10,600 nt of DNA from an uncultured Phycisphaerales bacterium (GTDB lineage: Bacteria; Planctomycetota; Phycisphaerae; WQYP01), in contig CAIPTQ010000337.1 in the NCBI GenBank assembly GCA_903868035.1, forward strand, positions 1 to 10,600, read 5' to 3'. Below the pieces are notes generated by a model. It saw only the letters and a program-made list of their open reading frames with translations. It ran no database searches and had not been told where the DNA came from. Every line of letters begins with the position of its first letter. Positions within the stretch are counted from its first letter, which is position 1. The translations under genes were made by a program, and so were the position numbers. Shown here in pieces: positions 1 through 6,479 of the stretch.

Positions 1-1
1 C

Positions 2-1921
<1,920 letters not shown>

Positions 1922-1923
1922 GA

Positions 1924-1932
1924 TGGTACAAT
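1924..1932 (+). promoter_or_regulatory. Extended -10 promoter for the DUF104 antitoxin gene
   Basis: TGGTACAAT is a TGn-extended -10 element overlapping the end of secA (stop at 1919-1921). It ends 28 nt before the ATG at 1961. No good -35 box is visible, which fits an extended -10 promoter. The Shine-Dalgarno AGGAG at 1949-1953 decides the start. The same nine bases occur before the LRR gene on the other strand. Confidence 0.5.
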
Positions 1933-1960
1933 ATCAGGGTGCATTTACAGGAGTCCACCC

Positions 1961-2182
1961 ATGACGGTCAGAGCCATATTTGAAAACGGCGTATTTCGTC
2001 CTGAGATTGCGGTGGCACTGCCGGAACACACGGAAGTTGATCTGGAAATCGCGCGGGTGAACGGGCGGGATTCGGTCAACTTTTCACCAAAGGGCATGGA
2101 TGCCATCTACGCCATTATGAGCGAGCGCTATGACGGGGGCGATCCCGAAGTGGCCGCCAAACACAACGAGCATCAGCCATGA
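1961..2182 (+). CDS. DUF104 / AF2212-like antitoxin, toxin partner missing
   Basis: This 73-residue protein begins MTVRAIFENGVFRPEIAVALPE, followed by HTEVDLEI. That is the signature of the DUF104 (AF2212-like) antitoxin family, which usually accompanies a PIN-domain VapC ribonuclease. The first 30 residues form the conserved beta-rich domain; the tail (residues 45-73, ending AAKHNEHQP) would be the part that binds the toxin. The start follows AGGAG with 7 nt spacing. The stop codon overlaps an ATG (ATGA at 2179-2182), the usual coupling to a following toxin gene, but that ATG opens only a short frame that stops at 2260. The region is taken over by the convergent gene ending at 2217. It is therefore an orphan antitoxin, or its toxin has been deleted. 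Family assignment is by motif memory only. Confidence 0.8.
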   Translation: MTVRAIFENGVFRPEIAVALPEHTEVDLEIARVNGRDSVNFSPKGMDAIYAIMSERYDGGDPEVAAKHNEHQP

Positions 2183-2216
2183 GATCCTCGACGGTCCAGA
2201 TGAGGCCTTGTTCCTG

Positions 2217-2849
2217 TCACAGCCCCATCAACTGCGCCCGCATCGCCAGCAGATCCTTGTAGGCCTCATCAAAGGCTGCCGCGTTCGTGTCATCCGCGGC
2301 ATCCCAATACAGGGCGTCGATCAGGTCGAGCCGGTTGTTGATCACCGGCAAATCGGCCTGCGTCAGGTTGTTCGGATCGGCAAAGCCCGTTTCGTTCAAA
2401 TCCTCAATCAGGTTCTTCCGGTCGCTGGGGGTGAGATTCGTGGTGTCGTTGATCGCCTGCGCCCACACCCCCGCCGCCGCCGGATCCCGGCCCACCGCCG
2501 CCAGCGCCACCCGCGCGTCCGGCTCGGCAATGACGGCATTGGGGGGCAACACCTGCACAGGCCGCACCACGAGCGGCGCGACGGGAGCCGGTGCCGCCAC
2601 GGGCGGCGTGGGCGGCTTCTGCGCCACGGGCGGCGGCAGTTCCGGCATCACGGGAGCGGGTACGGGTATCGGATCGACGCGCGGCGGACTGGGTGCCGGC
2701 GCTGCGGCGATCACGACCGGAGCGGGCGAAGCGGGGGGGGGCGGCGCCACGCGCGAATTGTTGACCGCCGCCCATATGATAATCCCCGCTGCCGCCACGG
2801 CCCCGAAGAGGGCGATGTTCACGATTCGACTCTTGATCTGGTCTTGCAT
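2217..2849 (-). CDS. Membrane-anchored Pro/Ala-rich protein with conserved helical C-terminal domain
   Basis: I do not recognise a named function. The 210-residue protein has a short charged N-terminus, one membrane helix (about residues 9-29, IVNIALFGAVAAAGIIIWAAV without a cleavage site), a long Pro/Ala/Val linker (35-110), and a soluble C-terminal domain (about 122-207). The layout suggests an inner-membrane anchor with a periplasmic domain held away from the membrane by the linker. The C-terminal part contains NLIEDLNETGFADPNNLTQ and later NAAAFDEAYKDLLAM; I have the impression of similar stretches in planctomycete hypothetical proteins. The segment D150-x-N-x-x-G-x-x-D158 resembles a dockerin or EF-hand loop, but only once. 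The start at 2849 is chosen because AGGAG lies 6 nt upstream; a frame extending to 2891 lacks such a site. Confidence 0.75.
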   Translation of the reverse strand: MQDQIKSRIVNIALFGAVAAAGIIIWAAVNNSRVAPPPPASPAPVVIAAAPAPSPPRVDPIPVPAPVMPELPPPVAQKPPTPPVAAPAPVAPLVVRPVQVLPPNAVIAEPDARVALAAVGRDPAAAGVWAQAINDTTNLTPSDRKNLIEDLNETGFADPNNLTQADLPVINNRLDLIDALYWDAADDTNAAAFDEAYKDLLAMRAQLMGL

Positions 2850-2881
2850 AGTCAACTCCTGCAGAGAAAAGATACCTCGGC

Positions 2882-2900
2882 AAAATAACATCTCATTATG
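2882..2900 (-). promoter_or_regulatory. AT-rich promoter region of the Pro/Ala-rich membrane protein
   Basis: On the minus strand this AT-rich island in GC-rich DNA offers two -10 candidates. CATAAT (2895-2900) has TTCCAC 17 nt further upstream. TGTTATTTT (2882-2890) resembles an extended -10. Both lie at a plausible distance from the start at 2849; I cannot decide between them. Confidence 0.3.
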
Positions 2901-2939
2901 ATGATTTGATGAAAAGGGTGGAAGAATTTTTGCCTTTCC

Positions 2940-3029
2940 GGCGACCCGCTCGCGCTCGTGTGGCGTCTGACGCGGCGGCGCTATTACCGGCCTGGCGCCG
3001 GCTTCCCCGTCGAGCCGGCCCCCCCCTAA
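2940..3029 (+). pseudogene. Possible decayed C-terminal gene tail
   Basis: In this frame the plus strand reads GDPLALVWRLTRRRYYRPGA, then GFPVEPAPP and a stop at 3027-3029. It looks more like a real protein end (aromatic and Arg-rich, then Pro-rich) than random GC-rich translation. No start exists: a stop lies at 2910-2912, after which the DNA becomes AT-rich. It may be the remnant of a deleted gene. The same DNA holds a 7-bp inverted repeat (GCCGGCT at 2997-3003, AGCCGGC at 3013-3019), which could instead be a terminator-like hairpin downstream of the minus-strand LRR gene. The rest of 2850-3131 contains CTAAACCTTAAACCCTA (3026-3042) and a doubled GTCGGCAC (3100-3107, 3111-3118), with no gene that I can support. 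Confidence 0.25.
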
Positions 3030-3131
3030 ACCTTAAACCCTACCAGGCTAGACTTGGTGGAGAGCGGTGGATGGCACACGTTCGACGGCCGACGAAGGTG
3101 TCGGCACGGCGTCGGCACCACTGGGGGGCGG

Positions 3132-4421
3132 TTAATGCTGCACATAGACGCCGGGGACGGCGCGTCTGAGTTGCATTTCGCCGGCGATGGTGGCCGGAGT
3201 GTTGCTGAGATCGAGCCGCCGCAAGTGCTTCATGGCGGTGAGATGGGGCATGCCGGCATCGGTGACCTGGGTGCCGATGAGGCTGAGATTCAACATCTGG
3301 GTCATGCCGGCGAGGTGGGCCAGGCCGGCGTCGGTAATCGGCGTATGGTCGGCCCGGAGATCGGTCATCTGGGTCATGCCGGCGAGATAGGCCAGGCCGG
3401 CATCGGTGATCTGGGCACTCTCGAAGTTGAGTTCGGTCATGTGCGTCATGCCGGCGAGATGGGACAGGCCCACGTCCGTGAGTTTTGTGTTGAAGAGGGC
3501 GAGTTTCTGCATTTGCGTGAGACCGGCCAGGTGCGCCAAACCGGCGTCGGTCACGCGCGTGTCACCGAGGCCGAGCGTCTGTAACTGGGTCATCCCGGCG
3601 AGATGGGCGAGACCGGCGTCGGCAACGCGCGTGGTGGTGAGATCGAGGTAACGCATCTGGGTCATGCCGGCGAGATGGGCCAGGCCCGCGTCGGTCACCT
3701 GTGTACGGGGCAGGAACAGCGCTTGCATTTGGGTCAGGCCGGCGAGGTGCGCCAGGCCGGCATCGGTGATCTGGGTGCTGTCGAGGCTGAGATACAGAAG
3801 CTGAGTCAGGCCGGCGAGATGGGCCAGGCCGGCATCGGTGACCTGGGTGCGTTGGAGATCCAGATCAAGCAGTAGCGGCAAGCCGGCCAGATGGGCCAAG
3901 CCCGCATCGGTGATTCGGGAGGAAGCCAGGTTTAGCCGCTGCACGTGGGTCAGGCCGGGCAATTGGGCCAGGTCGGCGTCATCCGCGCTGTTGAGAAAGT
4001 TGCATGCCGTCACCCGTTGGGTCCAGACTTGCAGGCGTTCGGGGAGAAGGCGGGCGAGGCGCGGATAGGCGACCGTGCGCGTGACGAGGAACGGCGGATG
4101 GGGCATGGCCTTGAGCGCGCGCTCCAGCGTGCGCTCCTCCGTACACCAGCCCCACCAGAGCCACGCCAGCGTCAGGGCGGAAATTGCGGCCAGGACAAGT
4201 GCGGCGGCCAAGGCGCGCCGCACCCAGCGCCACGGGAAGCCCGGGGGGCGGCGACGGTAGGTGCGGGGGTTGGCCGGATCGAAAGGGCGGCCGCACTCGG
4301 GGCAGCGGTTGGTGGTGGCGCGGAGGTCGTAGCCGCACTGGCGGCAGTAGCGGCCGGATTGTTGGAGCAGATGGGCGGGGAGTGGAGGGTTCGGGGGAGG
4401 ATGGGGAGGATCAGGGTTCAT
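3132..4421 (-). CDS. Zinc-ribbon, single-pass membrane, leucine-rich-repeat protein
   Basis: This 429-residue protein has no known specific function. Order of parts: Pro-rich N-terminus (1-20); a zinc ribbon with C26, C29, C40 and C43 (CRQCGYDLRATTNRCPECGR); a basic stretch; one membrane helix (about 68-90); a non-repeat segment (95-150); then eleven tandem 24-residue leucine-rich repeats (about 151-413), consensus GLAHLAGLTQMQxLxLxxTQ followed by VTDA; and a cap, LRRAVPGVYVQH. By the positive-inside rule the ribbon would be cytoplasmic and the repeats outside the cytoplasm, where they could bind a protein ligand; that is inference. The ribbon-plus-helix front end is one I associate with planctomycete proteins. 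A longer frame to 4532 exists, but the start at 4421 has AAGGCGG 5 nt upstream and a promoter 26 nt upstream, which lies inside the longer frame. It is divergent from the gene at 4613. Confidence 0.85.
   Translation of the reverse strand: MNPDPPHPPPNPPLPAHLLQQSGRYCRQCGYDLRATTNRCPECGRPFDPANPRTYRRRPPGFPWRWVRRALAAALVLAAISALTLAWLWWGWCTEERTLERALKAMPHPPFLVTRTVAYPRLARLLPERLQVWTQRVTACNFLNSADDADLAQLPGLTHVQRLNLASSRITDAGLAHLAGLPLLLDLDLQRTQVTDAGLAHLAGLTQLLYLSLDSTQITDAGLAHLAGLTQMQALFLPRTQVTDAGLAHLAGMTQMRYLDLTTTRVADAGLAHLAGMTQLQTLGLGDTRVTDAGLAHLAGLTQMQKLALFNTKLTDVGLSHLAGMTHMTELNFESAQITDAGLAYLAGMTQMTDLRADHTPITDAGLAHLAGMTQMLNLSLIGTQVTDAGMPHLTAMKHLRRLDLSNTPATIAGEMQLRRAVPGVYVQH
3183..3971 (-). repeat. Eleven tandem 72-bp coding repeats (LRR array)
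   Basis: The LRR part of the gene is a tandem array with a 72-bp period, one 24-residue repeat per unit. Several units are close at DNA level, for instance the recurring plus-strand run GTCATGCCGGCGAGATGGGC. Central units are the most alike; the outermost (residues 151-173 and 390-413) diverge most. This is a coding repeat, not a CRISPR array. Confidence 0.9.
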
Positions 4422-4446
4422 GTCCGCCTTGCATTGGGCGCGGAAG

Positions 4447-4455
4447 ATTGTACCA
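4447..4455 (-). promoter_or_regulatory. Extended -10 promoter for the LRR gene
   Basis: The minus strand reads TGGTACAAT here, identical to the nine bases before the antitoxin gene at 1924-1932. It ends 25 nt before the start codon at 4421, and AAGGCGG lies between. No clear -35 is visible. This placement argues against the longer N-terminus for the LRR protein. Confidence 0.5.
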
Positions 4456-4513
4456 CGCGGGCGAGCGGCGGAGACGCAGGGGGATTCCGGGGCCGAGCGC
4501 ACAGGGCGGGCGG

Positions 4514-4543
4514 ACGGGCCGGGTATTTCCATGCCGGGCTAGG
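4514..4543. repeat. 30-bp hairpin repeat, copy 1
   Basis: This 30-bp segment differs by one base (T for C) from 6438-6467. Its core GCCGGGTAT-TTCC-ATGCCGGGC folds as a 9-bp stem with one G.G mismatch and one wobble around a TTCC loop. It lies between the divergent promoters of the LRR gene and the gene at 4613. Confidence 0.75.
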
Positions 4544-4556
4544 CGGTTGGGCGCCG

Positions 4557-4586
4557 TTGGCTTCCTGGGCCCCAGCGCCTTAGACT
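4557..4586 (+). promoter_or_regulatory. Promoter for the STN-like membrane protein gene
   Basis: TTGGCT (4557-4562) and TAGACT (4581-4586) match four of six bases each of the sigma-70-type consensus, with an 18-bp spacer. The -10 ends 26 nt before the ATG at 4613, the same distance as at other genes in this window. AGGAGG follows close to the start. Confidence 0.4.
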
Positions 4587-4612
4587 TACGGGGGTACACG
4601 CGAGGAGGGACC

Positions 4613-5908
4613 ATGAAGAAGCTGATCACCGGAATGCTCGCGAGTGGCGCGCTCGTGGCTGGCGCGTTTATCTGTGGATGGCTACTGACGCGCCAAAGCC
4701 AGGCACCGGGTGATAGGCCGCCGAGCACGCGTGCCGACGCCATCCAATCGCAATCCGCTCCCGCCGATCCCTGGGCGCAGCTCCTCGAGGATCTGGCGAG
4801 CAGCGAACCCGCCGTGCATGCCCGCGGCATCATGACGCTGAACTCCGCCACGACACTGGAGCGCGAAGCCCTGCGCGTCCTGGCCGGAAAGGCAACGGAG
4901 CCCGCGGTGGCCGAGGTCAAGCGGCGTCTGGCGGAACTGGACGAGGAGGCGGCGCTGGACCCGCCGCCGATCTCGCTGCGCGTGAAGGACGCCACACTCT
5001 CGGAGGTGACTTTCGCGCTGAGCAAGGCCACCGGCGAGACGATCAATTTCCCATCCATGGCGACGGAAGATCCGGGGGGATTCACCCTGGCCGCGAAGGA
5101 CGAACCGTTCTGGAAAGTAATCGGGGAGCTCAACCGGCAGCATCCGCTGTGCCCCATCCACGACCCCATGGGACTGGCCCTGCGGTCCGGCCCGCCCGGG
5201 GGCACGCAGGATGTCGCCATCGCCAACGTGCCGGACTTTGCGTCCAGCCACGGCATGGTGGCGTTCGCCACGGGCACGCGGCGGAAAATGAATCCGCTGT
5301 CCTCGTACCAATTGGCGCCGGATGAAATCGCACTGACGTACGCGCTGGTGGCGGACCCGCGACTTCGGATCATCGACGTCCAATTTAACGCGCCCGAACT
5401 GCAGGCGGACGGCGCCACGGTACAAATCACCCGCATCATTGCCACCGGCGGCGTCATGGGGAAGATTGCGGGAGTCTGGGAGCCGACGCTGTTCGTGCGG
5501 CTGACCGAGCAGAATGCCGGTAAAAAGGCGGTCCTGAAGAGTTCCGTTTTAGTTTCCGTCGTGGTGCGGGATGTGGCCGTTGAGGTGATGGAGCCGGAAA
5601 AGCACCTGCGCGAACGGATCGCCGTCGGGGATGTGACCGTGACGCTCTCGTCGTTCACGGTCACGGATCAGAGCATCCGTTATTTTTTCAACCAGAGCCC
5701 GCAGTACGCGAATACATCCATGACGATCTTCGATGCCGAGGGGCGGCGGATAGGGCGGATGATCAATACCGGCGCGGCGGTGGGCGCTGGCGCGTCCGGC
5801 CCCTTTGTGCCGCCGCTGAGGGCGCGGTTTTCGGTTCCGACCAAGATGATCAACGTGACGGTGCCCATTGAAATTCGGGACATTGCGCTGCCGCCGCTGA
5901 ATCCGTGA
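4613..5908 (+). CDS. Membrane-anchored protein with HEAT-like and STN-like segments, function unknown
   Basis: I do not recognise this 431-residue protein by name. It begins MKKLITGMLASGALVAGAFI and stays hydrophobic to about residue 25; there is no lipobox (I20 precedes C21) and no clear signal-peptidase site, so it is probably a membrane anchor with the rest in the periplasm. Residues 53-110 are helical and could be a short HEAT-like unit. Residues 119-185 (ISLRVKDATLSEVTFALSKA, then TGETINF) resemble the STN/secretin short domain found at the front of secretins and TonB receptors. The remaining 245 residues look like beta-sandwich with no motif I know, and no secretin or TonB barrel follows. 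The start is fixed by AGGAGG 6 nt upstream; the longer open frame to 4184 overlaps the LRR gene antisense. The gene is divergent from the LRR gene. Confidence 0.75.
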   Translation: MKKLITGMLASGALVAGAFICGWLLTRQSQAPGDRPPSTRADAIQSQSAPADPWAQLLEDLASSEPAVHARGIMTLNSATTLEREALRVLAGKATEPAVAEVKRRLAELDEEAALDPPPISLRVKDATLSEVTFALSKATGETINFPSMATEDPGGFTLAAKDEPFWKVIGELNRQHPLCPIHDPMGLALRSGPPGGTQDVAIANVPDFASSHGMVAFATGTRRKMNPLSSYQLAPDEIALTYALVADPRLRIIDVQFNAPELQADGATVQITRIIATGGVMGKIAGVWEPTLFVRLTEQNAGKKAVLKSSVLVSVVVRDVAVEVMEPEKHLRERIAVGDVTVTLSSFTVTDQSIRYFFNQSPQYANTSMTIFDAEGRRIGRMINTGAAVGAGASGPFVPPLRARFSVPTKMINVTVPIEIRDIALPPLNP

Positions 5909-5909
5909 A

Positions 5910-5924
5910 GCGGCGCAGGGCCGC
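5910..5924 (+). terminator. Short hairpin after the STN-like gene
   Basis: GCGGC-GCAGG-GCCGC forms a 5-bp stem starting two bases after the stop at 5906-5908. There is no T-run, so it is at best a weak terminator. It also lies downstream of the convergent protease gene. Confidence 0.2.
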
Positions 5925-5933
5925 AACGAAACG

Positions 5934-5960
5934 TAACCACGAAGACACAAAGGATGTGAA
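5934..5960. repeat. Dispersed AACCACGAAGACACAAAGG-type repeat fragment
   Basis: TAACCACGAAGACACAAAGG (5934-5953) followed by ATGTGAAG is a copy of a short intergenic sequence that I recall from many bacterial genomes and that yields the spurious peptide NHEDTKDTK. It sits between two convergent genes (stops at 5908 and 5992). Its spread elsewhere in this genome cannot be seen here. Confidence 0.5.
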
Positions 5961-5991
5961 GACGTACGAAGCTTCGGCGGTGCTGCGCCGC

Positions 5992-6378
5992 CTATTCCAT
6001 TCCCCGTTTCCGCGCCCGCTTGAGCGATCGGGCACGCTCCCGTTTCAGAGACCGGGACTTGGGATCCACGGAGATGCCCAGTCCCTCGAGGGCCAGCACG
6101 CCGAGAATCGGCTCGGAACCCTCGGGGCCGAAGATGATCGGGGTGACGGTTTCCTCCCCCATCAGGGATATACGCGCAAAGCCATATTCCAATTCCACCG
6201 GACTTCCATCGGCCAATTCGTAGACATTCTTCCCCTCGGGCTTGATGCCCGCTTTGCGCAGGGCCTTGCCTGGAGCCAGAGAGTCCACGGCACCCGTATC
6301 GACGAGAAACTCGTCTACGAAGCCTCTGCCGCGCCCGGCGAGCCTGCGGACGGTGGTTGTTACATGCATCAAACGCAT
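5992..6378 (-). CDS. Retropepsin-like (clan AA) aspartic protease family protein
   Basis: This 128-residue protein is a stand-alone half-size aspartic protease of the retroviral type. It carries the active-site motif FLVDTGAVDSL (D27, T28, G29, A30), where one Asp per chain would pair with that of a second chain in a homodimer. A flap-like hairpin follows (YELADGSPVELEYGFARI, 53-70), then the hydrophobic-Gly element ILGVLALEGL at 91-100 and VDP at 104-106. The C-terminal 20 residues are very basic (KRERARSLKRARKRG). There is no signal peptide, so it should be cytoplasmic. Family members are common in cyanobacteria and planctomycetes, usually with unknown substrates. The start MRLMHVTTTV is preferred over M4 because it matches the family's typical N-terminus as I recall it; the ribosome site is weak. 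It is divergent from glpD, 101 bp apart. Confidence 0.8.
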   Translation of the reverse strand: MRLMHVTTTVRRLAGRGRGFVDEFLVDTGAVDSLAPGKALRKAGIKPEGKNVYELADGSPVELEYGFARISLMGEETVTPIIFGPEGSEPILGVLALEGLGISVDPKSRSLKRERARSLKRARKRGME

Positions 6379-6437
6379 GGGGATAGCCTACGATTACACG
6401 TGGGCGCGAGCAAGCGCCGATTTTCATTGATTGGCGA

Positions 6438-6467
6438 ACGGGCCGGGCATTTCCATGCCGGGCTAGG
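6438..6467. repeat. 30-bp hairpin repeat, copy 2
   Basis: Same element as 4514-4543 with one difference. The core GCCGGGCAT-TTCC-ATGCCGGGC pairs over nine positions with one G.G mismatch. It ends 12 nt before the glpD start codon, between the divergent protease and glpD genes. Confidence 0.75.
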
Positions 6468-6473
6468 TATCAT
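6468..6473 (+). promoter_or_regulatory. Candidate -10 box directly before glpD
   Basis: TATCAT lies 6 nt before the ATG at 6480. If used, transcription would start at or next to the start codon and the mRNA would be leaderless. This fits the lack of any Shine-Dalgarno sequence; CTAGG at 6463-6467 is too far upstream and weak. Confidence 0.35.
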
Positions 6474-6479
6474 GGCTAT

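Noticed and set aside
3045..3125. Possible tRNA-like segment (GTTCGA flanked by G/C stems)
   Set aside because: I could not build an acceptor stem or anticodon arm around it on either strand.
3054..3584. Plus-strand frame across the end of the LRR gene
   Set aside because: It is the antisense of the leucine-rich repeats, giving Gly/His/Glu-rich periodic peptide; no ribosome site.
3183..3971. Regular repeats that could be read as a CRISPR or satellite array
   Set aside because: The period is exactly 72 bp with no spacers, and the minus strand translates into clean 24-residue leucine-rich repeats in one frame.
4422..4532. 37-residue N-terminal extension of the LRR protein
   Set aside because: The extension would contain the TGGTACAAT promoter and half of the 30-bp repeat; the ATG at 4421 has the ribosome site.
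4411..5664. Long minus-strand frame opposite the STN-like gene
   Set aside because: Composition is Ser/Arg/Pro-rich shadow coding; the plus-strand gene has a signal-like N-terminus, promoter and ribosome site.
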